Assembly: GCF_001905595.1 (NCBI RefSeq)
Contig: NZ_LIXI01000001.1
Span: 620,001-684,000, forward strand
Direction: 5' to 3'
Length of the DNA: 64,000 bases
Source: Streptomyces sp. CB00316
GTDB taxonomy: Bacteria; Actinomycetota; Actinomycetes; Streptomycetales; Streptomycetaceae
In this document: positions 1 through 9,400 of the stretch, piece by piece
How the letters are laid out: each line of letters opens with the position of its first letter
Position numbering within the stretch: position 1 is the first letter of the stretch
Program-made: the position numbers and the translations under genes
The notes under the pieces: model-generated
Database searches by the model: none
What the model saw: the letters and a program-made list of their open reading frames with translations, nothing else
Told to the model about the DNA's origin: nothing

Positions 1-27
1 GCGCTGGACGATGCGCGAGGAGATCAT
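1..27 (-). CDS. Start of a leftward gene, cut by window edge
   Basis: An ATG (complement of 25-27) opens a leftward frame, with a good AAGGAG Shine-Dalgarno at 39-44. Only nine codons (MISSRIVQR) are inside the window, so no function can be given. The leader between this start and the decayed ABC ATPase upstream would fit a transporter permease, but that is only inference. Confidence 0.3.
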
Positions 28-104
28 GGTGGGCGGTTCTCCTTGGAATGAGGCGATTTTCGGCCAGGCGCGAAAGATGGCCCGGTTACAGAACGATCGC
101 GGAC

Positions 105-250
105 TCTCCGGGTCACGGCCGATGCGGGGAAGGTCTGGAAGCGCAGACACGCCTCCCGGTCGAAGCCCTCCACGGCCCGTCGATGAGCAGCACGTCGGCG
201 TCATGCATGAGCGCGAGGGCGAGATTGAGCTCCTGCCGCGTACCGCACGG
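105..250 (-). pseudogene. Decayed ABC transporter ATPase fragment
   Basis: Reading leftward from about 247 gives GTRQELNLALALMHDADVLL, which is the signature-loop to Walker B stretch of a drug-type ABC ATPase, followed by LLIDGPW where LLIDEP is expected. The next match (EGFDREACLRFQTF) is in another frame, so a frameshift lies near 180. No Walker A, start codon or C-terminus is present. The Walker B glutamate is also lost. This is a remnant of a gene that once preceded the leftward gene at the window edge; it directly follows the ketosynthase stop. Confidence 0.6.
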
Positions 251-267
251 AGCATGGTTCGAGTCCG

Positions 268-1494
268 TCAGGAAGCTCTGGCCAGAGCGAGGACGACGTT
301 GTGGCCACCGAAGCCGAAGGAATGGCTGACGGCTACTCGGATGTCTTGCTGACGTGGCCGCTTGGTGACGCAGTCGATATCGAATTCAGGTGCCGGAGCT
401 TGCAGGTTGGCGATCGGTGGCACGGTGCGGTGCTCGACGGCGAGCACGGTCAACGCGGCCTCGACAGCTCCTGCCGCGCCCAGGCTGTGGCCTAGCGCGC
501 CCTTGGGCGCGGTGACGCTGGGGCGGTGCGGCAGTACGCGGGTGATCAACGCCGCCTCCCCGGCGTCGTTGAGCGGGGTGGAGGTGCCGTGCGCGTTGAC
601 ATGGTCGACGTCCTGTGCGGTCAGACCCGCCTGTGCCAGCGCGATGCGCAGGGCTGACTCGGCACCGTTGGCTCCTGGGTCCGGGGCGGTGGGGTGGTGA
701 GCATCCGACGTGCTGCCGCAGCCCACCAGCCGGGCGCGGGAGCGGGCGCCGCGAGCAGCGGCGTGCTCCTCGCGTTCCAGGACGAGGACGCCTGCGCCTT
801 CCCCCATGACGAAACCGTCACGGTCGACGGCGAAGGGCCGGGATGCCGCGGTGACCGCGTCGGCGCGTTGGGACAGGGCGCCCAGGCGCCAGAAGCCGGT
901 CGTCGTCGTGCGGTTGATCGCCGCTTCCGTGCCTCCGGCCACCGCGACATCGCACTGGCCTGAGACCAGAAGGTCGCGGGCCACGGCGATGGCGGTGGCG
1001 CCGGAGGCGCAAGCGGAGGCCGGAGCGAGGCTGGGACCGTGGGCCTTGAGGTCGATGGAGACCTCGCCGGCCGCCATGTTCAGGATGATCTGGGGGACGG
1101 TGAGCGCCGAGACCATGTCGGCACCCAGTTCGTTCAGGCGCCTGGCCTGTTCTTCGTATACCGCGCCTGCTCCGAGTCCGCAGCCGATGACGACGGCGAC
1201 CCGGTCGCCGTTCCAGGTCCCGGGATCGAGACCGGCGTCGTGTACGGCCTCGCGGGCGGCGAGTACCGCGAGTTTCGCGTTCCGCGACATGCGCCAGGCG
1301 GCGCGCCCGATGCGCTGGTCCAGGGCGTCGGCCGAGTGAGGGACACGGCAGGAGAAGTCCACGGGCAGGCCGGTGAGCACCGGGTCGGGGGTCGCGGTGC
1401 TCACGCCGTGACAGACCGCTCTCCAGGTGGCGTCGGTGTCTCCTCCAGCCGGGGTGACCAGACCGAGACCGGTGATGGCGACGGGCGCAGTCAT
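268..1494 (-). CDS. Free beta-ketoacyl-ACP synthase, FabF-like
   Basis: This 408-residue protein is a complete type II-style ketosynthase that condenses an acyl chain with malonyl-ACP. The catalytic cysteine is C162 in PASACASG, and the two histidines lie in NAHGTSTPLND (near 303) and LGHSLGAAG (near 338), so the Cys-His-His triad is intact and it is not a chain length factor. It is the last gene of the leftward ole-type operon. Its ATG overlaps the ACP stop (ATGA), so it is probably translated with the ACP. Its likely partner is that free ACP. Whether it makes a starter for the PKS, extends a PKS product, or makes the second substrate of OleA cannot be read from sequence. Confidence 0.9.
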   Translation of the reverse strand: MTAPVAITGLGLVTPAGGDTDATWRAVCHGVSTATPDPVLTGLPVDFSCRVPHSADALDQRIGRAAWRMSRNAKLAVLAAREAVHDAGLDPGTWNGDRVAVVIGCGLGAGAVYEEQARRLNELGADMVSALTVPQIILNMAAGEVSIDLKAHGPSLAPASACASGATAIAVARDLLVSGQCDVAVAGGTEAAINRTTTTGFWRLGALSQRADAVTAASRPFAVDRDGFVMGEGAGVLVLEREEHAAARGARSRARLVGCGSTSDAHHPTAPDPGANGAESALRIALAQAGLTAQDVDHVNAHGTSTPLNDAGEAALITRVLPHRPSVTAPKGALGHSLGAAGAVEAALTVLAVEHRTVPPIANLQAPAPEFDIDCVTKRPRQQDIRVAVSHSFGFGGHNVVLALARAS

Positions 1495-1751
1495 GAGGAT
1501 GTCTCCGTCCTCGGGCCGGCCGCGAGCAGAGCGTCGAGGTGGTCGGCGACCTCGGTGACGGTCCTGCCGAGAGCGGCGTACTCGCTGTTGATCTTGACCG
1601 CGAAGCGCTCGTGCAGGATGAGCACCATCTCTGTCAGGGCCATGGAGTCCAGGCCCAGTTGCTCCAGCGTGGCCTCAGAGTGAATGGCATCGTCCGGGAC
1701 ACGGAGGGCGCTGGTCAGGACGGAACGGACGGCGTCGTAGGTTTTGGGCAC
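1491..1751 (-). CDS. Free acyl carrier protein
   Basis: An 86-residue acyl carrier protein. The phosphopantetheine attachment serine is S36 in the motif LGLDSMALTE. I chose the GTG at 1751, which gives the N-terminus VPKTYDAV and a normal ACP length; it overlaps the last 37 bases of the oleD-like gene, so translation is probably coupled. The stop overlaps the downstream ketosynthase start. No phosphopantetheinyl transferase is seen nearby, so activation would depend on an enzyme encoded elsewhere. Confidence 0.88.
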   Translation of the reverse strand: MPKTYDAVRSVLTSALRVPDDAIHSEATLEQLGLDSMALTEMVLILHERFAVKINSEYAALGRTVTEVADHLDALLAAGPRTETSS

Positions 1752-2761
1752 GGTGTGTCCTTGCTGTCGTCGAAGGCGGACGGGGCGGTCCGGGCAAGTT
1801 CCGCGAGGCCGGCCTCGAATCCGATCGGTGGTTCGAAGGACAGCTCGCGGCGCGCTGCGGTGAGGTCGAAATAGTGTGGTTGCAGCAGTTCCGCCACCAG
1901 GAAGCGGCTCAGCGCCAAGGTGCGCGGGCTGCGGACCATGCGCAGGTATGTGTCGCTGACCGCAGCCGTGGCCGTCGCCAGGCGTGGCGGGACGGCGCAC
2001 CAGCGGGCGCTGATACCTGCGGCCCGCAGGAAGTGGTGGGCGATCTCGCGCAAGGGGCGTGGGTCGTCCTGGCTGATGAAGTACGCGCGGCCGCCGGCCT
2101 CGGGTGACCGCTGCAGGTGGTCCAGGGCGAGGAGGTGGGCGTGGGCGGCGGTGCGGAGATGGGTGGTGTCGACGAGGTTGCTGCCGTCGCCAGGCATCAG
2201 CAGGCGCCCGGCCCGTACGGCCCGTGCGAGGGCGGGGGCAAAGTGGGGGTCGCCCGGACCCCAGATGATGTGCGGACGCAGCGAGACCGTGGCCAGCTCC
2301 GGGCTGTGGGCCGCGAGGACCTGGGCCTCGGCCATGGCTTTGGTTCGCGGATAGGCGGCCAAGTGGCTGGGAGGGCGAGGAAGGTCCTCGGTGACGCCCT
2401 CCAGACCGCCGGGCCGGAAGGCGACGCTCGCGGTCGAGGTGTAGACGAGCGTGCGCACCCGGTGGGCACGGCACTGTTCGATGACGTTGCGGGTGCCGAC
2501 GACGTTGGTGGCCCGGTAGAGCCGCATGGGACCGCTGACTCCGGCCAGTGCGGCGTTGTGGATGACGGCGTCACACCCGGCGACCGCGCGGGAGACGGCG
2601 TTCGCATCGGCGAGATCACCCAGATGCTGTGGGATTTCCAGCTGTTCCAGAGCAGCGCTGGGGCGGCGGCCCAGAGAGGACGTGGTGATGCCGCGTGCCG
2701 TCAACTGGCGGCAGATCTCCAGCCCCAGGAATCCGCTTCCTCCGGTGACCAACACCTTCAT
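1715..2761 (-). CDS. oleD: OleD-like NAD(P)-dependent beta-keto acid reductase
   Basis: A 348-residue short-chain dehydrogenase of the extended (3-beta-hydroxysteroid dehydrogenase-like) type. It begins with the dinucleotide-binding motif TGGSGFLG (residues 6-13) and has the active-site YPRTK (Y137, K141) with S109/T110 upstream. In olefin and lipstatin-type pathways OleD reduces the 2-alkyl-3-keto acid made by OleA to a 2-alkyl-3-hydroxy acid. That role is inferred here from the fold plus the complete oleABC neighbourhood. Its ATG overlaps the oleC-like stop by four bases. The C-terminal tail runs over the ACP start. Confidence 0.85.
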   Translation of the reverse strand: MKVLVTGGSGFLGLEICRQLTARGITTSSLGRRPSAALEQLEIPQHLGDLADANAVSRAVAGCDAVIHNAALAGVSGPMRLYRATNVVGTRNVIEQCRAHRVRTLVYTSTASVAFRPGGLEGVTEDLPRPPSHLAAYPRTKAMAEAQVLAAHSPELATVSLRPHIIWGPGDPHFAPALARAVRAGRLLMPGDGSNLVDTTHLRTAAHAHLLALDHLQRSPEAGGRAYFISQDDPRPLREIAHHFLRAAGISARWCAVPPRLATATAAVSDTYLRMVRSPRTLALSRFLVAELLQPHYFDLTAARRELSFEPPIGFEAGLAELARTAPSAFDDSKDTPCPKPTTPSVPS

Positions 2762-4335
2762 CGAGTCCTCCCGCGCAGGCGCTTGGCGGCCCAGCCCGCC
2801 AGCCGTGGACGGTCGATCTTGGAGTTGTGCCGGGGATCGGTGGGAAAGCCGGGGTGCAGGAGCAGGACGTCGATCCGGTGCCCTTCCGGATGGCCGTTCA
2901 GGGCGGTGCGTACAGCTGCCAGGGCCGCGGCGCGGGGGGTGGTGGGCATGGGCTCCACGCACAGGACGGGCAACTGGCATACGGCCGTGCCGACGCCGAC
3001 CAGAGCAGTGCGGCGAATGCCGGGAGCGGTGTCGGCCACGGTCTCGATGTCCTCGGTGGTCATGGTGAAGCCGGTACCGGTGACCAAGTGGGCTTTGCGG
3101 CCGAGGAACCAGAGCCGGCCCCGGTCGTCGAGTCGGCCGAGATCTCCGGTGCGGTGCAGTACGCCATCACTGATGACGTCCTTCGTAGCGGCGTCCGCAT
3201 CAGGACGTGCGTGGTAGGCGGGGCTGACGGTGGGGCCGGCGACGGCGATCTCGCCGAGTCCGGTGGGGTCCGCGTCGAGGATGTGGGGTTGGATGCCGGG
3301 CAGCGGCCGGCCCAGACACGTACCGGCCTGCCCGGCGGGCGGCTGGATGCGTGAGGCCCGCAGGTCGTGGTCGTCGATCGCCGAGACGGGCAGGCATTCG
3401 GTTGCGCCGTAGACGCTGAGGATCTCGGTGGAGTCCGGCACGGCTTTGCGCAACGCTTCTGCGAGGTGGAGACGTAACGGGGCGCCGAAGGACAGGATCT
3501 GCCGGACCGAGGGCAGGGCGATGCCGTGGCGGGCGCAGTGACCGGCGATAAGGGTGAGCACGGCGGGTGAGGCGATGATCTTGGTGACTCGGTGCCGCAG
3601 GATCGGCTCGACGAGTTCCCTCGGCGATGTGCGTGCCGGAGACAGGTGGTTCACGGCCGGGACGAGCGTGGTCAGGCCCAGCAGCGGGCCGAGCATCGCG
3701 ACCGGAAGGAACCCCGCGAGGAGTACGTCTTCGGGCCGGGGTTCCAGCAGCGTGGTGAGCGCGTCGAGTTGTCCCGCCAGGGTGGCGTAGCGGTATTCCG
3801 CGCCTTTGGGACGTCCGGTGGAACCGGACGTGAAGGCGATGATGGCCAGCTCGTCGCCGTCGGGCTCCCGCGGTCGCAGGGTCGGGACACTGCCGCCCGG
3901 CGCCCGGGCCGCCAGGCGCCGGCCCGGAGCGAGCAGCGGCCGGCCGGTGACCAGGGGGATGCGGACGTGAGGGCGGCCCCACCCCAGGACCTGGCGCCCG
4001 AGGTGGGCCAGCGGTTCGCCGATGAAGACGTCCGGTGCGATGTCCTGCAGACAGGGGCGCACCTCGGCGCGTGGCTCGATCAGGACGGGTACGGCACCGA
4101 GGGAGCACAGGGCGTACACGACGGCGGTGAGGTCGTACGCGTCGCGAGTCATCACGACGGCCCTGTGGCCGGGCCGGACACCGGCCTGGTGCAGCGCTTG
4201 CATGAGGCCGTGGCACCCCTGCACCAGGTGGCCGCGGTCGGTCGTACGGGAGGTTCCCTTACGGCAGCGGATGAGCGCGATGGCGTCAGGCTGGTCGGCC
4301 AGGCGGGCGATGACGCCTGGAGCGGTTGCGGTCAT
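2758..4335 (-). CDS. oleC: OleC-like beta-lactone synthetase (adenylate-forming)
   Basis: A 525-residue member of the acyl-adenylate family. The ATP loop is FTSGSTGRPKG (168-178), the second nucleotide motif is YGATECLPVS (near 315), and the C-terminal lobe ends in HNSKIDRPRLAGW, the form typical of OleC rather than of acyl-CoA ligases. OleC enzymes activate a beta-hydroxy acid with ATP and close it to a beta-lactone. Overlaps with oleB-like and oleD-like genes by four bases indicate one polycistronic, coupled mRNA. An ordinary fatty acyl-AMP ligase is the alternative, but the neighbours argue for OleC. Confidence 0.85.
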   Translation of the reverse strand: MTATAPGVIARLADQPDAIALIRCRKGTSRTTDRGHLVQGCHGLMQALHQAGVRPGHRAVVMTRDAYDLTAVVYALCSLGAVPVLIEPRAEVRPCLQDIAPDVFIGEPLAHLGRQVLGWGRPHVRIPLVTGRPLLAPGRRLAARAPGGSVPTLRPREPDGDELAIIAFTSGSTGRPKGAEYRYATLAGQLDALTTLLEPRPEDVLLAGFLPVAMLGPLLGLTTLVPAVNHLSPARTSPRELVEPILRHRVTKIIASPAVLTLIAGHCARHGIALPSVRQILSFGAPLRLHLAEALRKAVPDSTEILSVYGATECLPVSAIDDHDLRASRIQPPAGQAGTCLGRPLPGIQPHILDADPTGLGEIAVAGPTVSPAYHARPDADAATKDVISDGVLHRTGDLGRLDDRGRLWFLGRKAHLVTGTGFTMTTEDIETVADTAPGIRRTALVGVGTAVCQLPVLCVEPMPTTPRAAALAAVRTALNGHPEGHRIDVLLLHPGFPTDPRHNSKIDRPRLAGWAAKRLRGRTR

Positions 4336-5288
4336 CGGGTTCCTTGCAGGAAGTCACGGACGCGGTCACCGAGTTCGACCGCGGCGTCTTCCATCACGAA
4401 ATGGCCGGCCTCGGGAAATCGATGGATGGCCGCGTGGGGACAGCGACGGGCCCACTCCTCCAGCAGCTTCGGGGTGAACACCGGATCGCGCATGCCCCAG
4501 CCGATGAGCATGGGCAGTGCGGTCAGGGCGGCTTCGGCGCCGGGAGGTTCGAGCAGCCGCCATACGGGATCGTCGTTGTCACGCGGGATGGCACGGACGG
4601 CGTCGGTGACGGCCCGTCGCTCGGAGCGCCTGGCATAGGGACGGAGGTAAGCGCGGCGCTCGGCCGGCCGCAGCGGGTGGTGCACTCCGGCGTGCACTGC
4701 GGTACGTGCGAAGCCGTTGGTGAGGTGCACGGCGTCGGCCACCAGTGGGTGGTCGCGGATCCAGCGCAGGTAGAACGGCAGCCGGAAGCCGCTGGGCCAG
4801 GGGAAGGCCACGGTGTTGCAGATGACCAGACGGGCCACGACCCCGGGGTTCCGCAAGGCCCAGGCGATGCCGAGCGGACCACCCCAGTCGTGCAGGACGA
4901 GCGTCCAGCCCCGCTCGGGCAGCCCCTCGTCCTGCACCAGGTGCTGGTAAAGGTGGTCCAGGTGTTCCAGCTGGACACGGTAAGGGTCGGGGACTCCGGC
5001 GGTCGGCCTCAGATGCCGGGACAGGCCGAAGCCGGGCAGATCCGGTGCCAGGCAACGGGCATGAGGGGAGAGCCGGTCGACCAGTTTGCGCCACGCGTAG
5101 CTCCATGACGGATTGCCGTGCAGGAACAGGGCCGGCTCCCCGGAGCCGAGGTCGAGGTAATGCTGTCCGGTGGCCGGCACACGCCGCCAGTGCCGGGGTG
5201 CGGGGTAGCCCGGCATCAGCCGTTCCAGCGCTGCTGCGCGGTCCGTCTCGGTGAGTGCCGGGGCACGCCCGGCCCGCGTGGTCACCAT
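4332..5288 (-). CDS. oleB: OleB-like alpha/beta hydrolase (beta-lactone decarboxylase)
   Basis: A 318-residue hydrolase of the haloalkane-dehalogenase-like branch. The oxyanion motif is HGNPSW (58-63), the nucleophile is aspartate D134 in HDWGG, and the catalytic histidine is H296 in EAGHF. In OleB proteins this Asp opens the beta-lactone and releases CO2 and a cis-alkene. I chose the ATG at 5288, which overlaps the oleA-like stop; a longer upstream reading is Arg-rich antisense sequence and not credible. If this enzyme is active the end product is an olefin. If it is slow, or works as a lactone hydrolase, a beta-lactone may accumulate. Confidence 0.85.
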   Translation of the reverse strand: MVTTRAGRAPALTETDRAAALERLMPGYPAPRHWRRVPATGQHYLDLGSGEPALFLHGNPSWSYAWRKLVDRLSPHARCLAPDLPGFGLSRHLRPTAGVPDPYRVQLEHLDHLYQHLVQDEGLPERGWTLVLHDWGGPLGIAWALRNPGVVARLVICNTVAFPWPSGFRLPFYLRWIRDHPLVADAVHLTNGFARTAVHAGVHHPLRPAERRAYLRPYARRSERRAVTDAVRAIPRDNDDPVWRLLEPPGAEAALTALPMLIGWGMRDPVFTPKLLEEWARRCPHAAIHRFPEAGHFVMEDAAVELGDRVRDFLQGTR

Positions 5289-6355
5289 CGGACGAGGGCC
5301 AGACCGAAACTGAAGCCGCTGGCCACGCCGATCATCGCCATGACGTCCCCGTCTTCGACGCGGTCGGCTTCCCGTGCCTTGACCAGCTGCAGAGGGAGTG
5401 AGGCCGCCGCGCAGTTGCCGTGCTCGGCCACCGCGGGCATGCACAAGCTCTCGGGCAGGGAGAACGCGTCGAGCATCTGCCGGTATTGCGGCATGGCGAT
5501 CTGGTGGAAGGCGACGAAGGCGCCGGTGCGTGCTGCGGCGAGTTCGTCGCTGGCAACGGCAAGGATCGCGGGGAGTACATCGAGCAATCCCTGGCGCAGG
5601 TCCCCGTTCAGACGCAGCGTGGTGTGGTCGTCATGGACGGAGCGCTGGTGCATGGTTCCCCCGCCGGACACGGTGCAGGCATTCCAGGCGGCGGAGTTGC
5701 TGACGAATCGCATCGCCATGATGCCTGGGCTGTCCTCGCCCGCGGGCCCGGCGGTGAGCACCATCGCGGCGCCGGCGTCGGACGCGGTGTAGCCGGGCAG
5801 GGCTCTGAGCAGTGCCTGCCGGTCAGGGACGTTCCAGCGCGTCACCAGGGAGCCGGCCTCTCCACAGACGATGAGGACGGCGCGGTAGCGGCCGGTCTCG
5901 ATGAACGAGGCGGCTGTCTCCATGGCGTTGAGGACGCTGTTGCAGGCGTTCTTCACGTCGAAGACCGGGCAGGTGGCGCCCATCTTGGCGGCCACCAGGT
6001 GTGACGTGGCGGGCTCGATCAGGTCCGCGGCGGTAGCGGCGAACAACAGCAGATCGATGTCGTCGATCCGCAGGCCGGCCTCGTCGAGTGCCTTCCGGGC
6101 GGCGGCTACGGCAAGGTCCGAGGCGTTCTCCCCGTCTCCTCGCACATGGACACCGCGCACTCCGGTGAGGTCTTCGAGTAGGCCAGGTGGCGGTGTGTAG
6201 GCTCCGCTCTTCGCGATCTTCTCGCGAATCTCGTCCATGGTTCGGTAGCGGGCGGGCAAGTGGGCAGCGACGGCGGTGATGCGGGCGCGGGCAGGTTCGG
6301 GCACCGCGCCACGGTAACGGTGCCGCGTCGCCTGTCGGACCGAAAAATGTCCCAC
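5282..6355 (-). CDS. oleA: OleA-like head-to-head acyl condensing enzyme
   Basis: A thiolase-fold protein of 357 residues related to KAS III. The catalytic residues fall close to those known for OleA: C138 in KNACNS, H284 in FHQI, N314 in HGNC, and a glutamate E114 matching the OleA base. OleA joins two activated acyl chains by Claisen condensation to a 2-alkyl-3-keto acid. The GTG at 6355 has an AAGGGG ribosome site at good spacing; a GTG at 6304 is an alternative with a weaker site. It heads the leftward operon oleA-oleB-oleC-oleD-acp-KS and is divergent from the PKS, which would be an obvious donor of one of its acyl chains. Confidence 0.87.
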   Translation of the reverse strand: MGHFSVRQATRHRYRGAVPEPARARITAVAAHLPARYRTMDEIREKIAKSGAYTPPPGLLEDLTGVRGVHVRGDGENASDLAVAAARKALDEAGLRIDDIDLLLFAATAADLIEPATSHLVAAKMGATCPVFDVKNACNSVLNAMETAASFIETGRYRAVLIVCGEAGSLVTRWNVPDRQALLRALPGYTASDAGAAMVLTAGPAGEDSPGIMAMRFVSNSAAWNACTVSGGGTMHQRSVHDDHTTLRLNGDLRQGLLDVLPAILAVASDELAAARTGAFVAFHQIAMPQYRQMLDAFSLPESLCMPAVAEHGNCAAASLPLQLVKAREADRVEDGDVMAMIGVASGFSFGLALVRW

Positions 6356-6455
6356 TGAGTCCCCTTCACCCTAACGAGTGGCCGGGGTTGGCCTTTCGTT
6401 CCGTCGTACCTTTCAATTCCGCTGAAGTCGGTAATCGGCGTGAAAAGGCGGGGAC
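6356..6455. promoter_or_regulatory. Divergent promoter region between ole operon and PKS
   Basis: These 100 bases separate the leftward ole operon and the rightward PKS and must hold promoters for both. The middle is AT-richer than its surroundings (for example TTTCAATTCC near 6412). No operator for a recognisable regulator is evident, and no pathway regulator gene is encoded in the locus. Confidence 0.5.
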
Positions 6456-9400
6456 GTGCCAGAGCAGCAGCGTGAACGGTCCGTGGCGGTAGTGGGTGTC
6501 GGTTGCCGGCTTCCTGGAGGAATCACCGACCTGAACGGACTGTGGTCCGTGCTGCGTGACGGGCAGGACATGGTCGGTGAGATGCCCGCCGACCGGCTGC
6601 CCAGGGACAGGATGGTCGATCCGGGGGCTGTACGTCCCGGCCGCAGTTACACCGCCGCCGGGGGGTTCCTCACGGACGTCGCCTCCTTCGACGCCCCCTA
6701 CTTCGGGATCTCACCCGCGGAGGCGCGGCACATCGACCCGCAGCAGCGGCTGCTGCTGGAGATGGCGGCGGAAGCGCTCGACGACGCCGCCATTCCCGCC
6801 GAATCTCTGGCCGGATCGGACACCTGCGTCTACGTGGGGGTCTCCGATCCCGCCTACGGCACGACGCTCACCCTGATGCAGGATCACAAGAGCCCGCACA
6901 CCATGCCCGGCGCCACGCTCTCCATCACGGCGAACCGGATGTCGTACGCCTTCGACCTGCGCGGGCCCAGCATGGCCGTCGACACCGCCTGCTCCTCCGC
7001 GCTGGTCGCCGTGGACCGCGCCTGCCGCACCCTGCGCGAGGGTTCCAGCCGTGTCGCTCTGGTCGGCGGCGTCAACGTGCTGAGCAGCGCGTACTCCTTC
7101 GCCGGATTCTCCTACGCGGGCATGCTGTCGCGGCGCGGACGCTGCTCGGCCTTCTCCGCGGACGCCGACGGTTTCGTCCGCGCGGAAGGTGGCGCGGTGC
7201 TCGTCCTCAAGCGGCTCGAGGACGCAGTGGCCGACGGGGACCGCGTCCACGCGGTGCTCGCTGCCACCGGCAACAACACCGACGGCCGCAGCACCGGCAT
7301 GATCGTGCCCAGCGCCGAGGCCCAGGAGGCTCTGCTGCACGCGGTCTACACGGAAGCCGGCATCAGCGCGGACGACCTGGTGTACTTCGAGGCCCACGGC
7401 ACAGGCACCCAGGTCGGGGACCCGGCGGAAGCCGAAGCCATCGGCCGGGCGCTGGCCCGTCGCCGGCGCGGCGGCCCCTTGCCGGTCGGGTCGGTGAAGA
7501 CCAATCTGGGCCACCTGGAGCCCGCCTCCGGGATGGCGGGCCTGCTCAAGGCGATCCTGGTCCTGCGCCACCGGATCGCGCCCGCGTCGTTGCACGCCCT
7601 TCCGCTCAACCCCGCGATCGACTTCGACGGCCTCGGGCTGTCCCCGACGGTCGAGCCCGTCCGACTTCCCCGGGGACAAGCGGCGGCCGTGGGCGTGAAC
7701 GCCTTCGGCTTCGGCGGAGCGAACGCCCACGCCGTCCTGACTCCGCCCCCCTCCGCCCCCCAGCCCGACCCGGAGCGGGCCCCGGCCCACCGTCCGCTGC
7801 CGCTGGTCGTCTCCGCACGCTCTCCCAAGGCGCTGAAGCAACTGGCCGCCGGGATGGCGGAGCGCCTGCGGGCCACACGGCCCGAGGAGTTCTACGACCT
7901 GGCCTACACCAGCACGGTGCGGCGCAGCGCCCACCCGCACCGCGCGGCGGTCATGGCCGCCGACCCGCAGGACGCCGCCCGGCAGCTGGACCGGCTGGTG
8001 GCCGGGGAACCCGCCCGCGGAGCGATCGTGCGAAGGAACGAGCAAGGCGGCACCGTCTTCGTGTTCTCCGGGAACGCCTCGCAGTGGCCGGGCATGGCCG
8101 CGGACCTGCTGGAGCACGAGACGGCTTTCCGCTCGGCCGTCGAGGAGGTCGACGCCGCCCTCGCCCCGCACCTGGGCTGGTCGGTGGCCAAGGAACTGGC
8201 GTATCCCTCCCCGCCTTCCTGGCAGCGTACCGAGATCGCCCAGCCCGCCCTGTTCGCCGTGCAGGTCGGCCTGACCGCGTTGCTGGCTTCACACGGGTTG
8301 CGGCCGCAGGCGGTGGCCGGGCACAGCGTCGGGGAGGTCGCTGCCGCCCACACCGCCGGAGCCCTGACCCTGGAGCAGGCGGCACTGGTCATCGCCGAAC
8401 GCAGCCGCACCCAGGCCACCACAGCGGGCAGGGGCCGCATGGCCGCCGTCGGACTGGACGAGCAACAGGCCCGCGAGGAACTGCTGCGCTACGGCGGCGC
8501 GCTGGAGATCGCGGGAATCAACAGCGACCGCGCCGTGACCGTCGCCGGCTCCGCCGACGAACTGGCGTCATGGGGGCAGGAGTTGGTAGACCGCGGCGTC
8601 TTCTTCCGCGAGCTGGATCTGGACTACGCCTTCCACAGCCGTGCCATGGACCCCATCAAGGAACCACTGTGCACAGCTCTCGAAGGGCTTACCCCTGGCA
8701 CGGCCCGCATCCCCTTCGTCTCCACTGTCACCGGCACACCGCTGAGCGGGCCGGAACTGGACGCGCGCTACTGGTGGCGCAACGTCCGCGAGCCGGTCCG
8801 CTTCGCCGAGGCCGTCACCCACCTGGTGTCCGAAGGCGCCGGCAGCGTGGTCGAGATCGGCCCGCACCCGGTGCTGCGCCCCTACCTGCGCCACACGGAC
8901 ATCCCCTACGTCGCCACCTTGCACCGGGACGGTGACGGCCTCCGCGAGACCGCGGCGACGGTTGCCGCGCTGCTCGCCGCCGGCACGACCACCGACTGGC
9001 AGCGCCACTTCCCCCGTCCCGGCCGTGTGGCCGAGCTGCCCGCCTACCCATGGCAGCACGAACGGTACTGGCACGGCACCGTGCACGACCGGATCACGCA
9101 CACCAGCGGCTCCGGCCAGCTCGACCACCCGCTGGTGGGCGAACGGATGCCCGCTCCGCACCCCGTGTGGCACGGCACCGTCGAGCCACAGCTGGTGCCC
9201 TGGCTGGGTGACCACAAGATCGGGGACGACGTACTCATGCCGGCCGCCGCCTATGTGGAGATGGCTCTGAGCGCCGGCCTGCGTGCCATGGAGCGCCCGG
9301 TCGAAGTACGACACCTGGAGATCAGCCGCCCACTGGCTCTCCCCTGGCCGGACCCGACACCGATCGCCCTGCAGACCGCCGTCACCCCCGATGACGGCGC

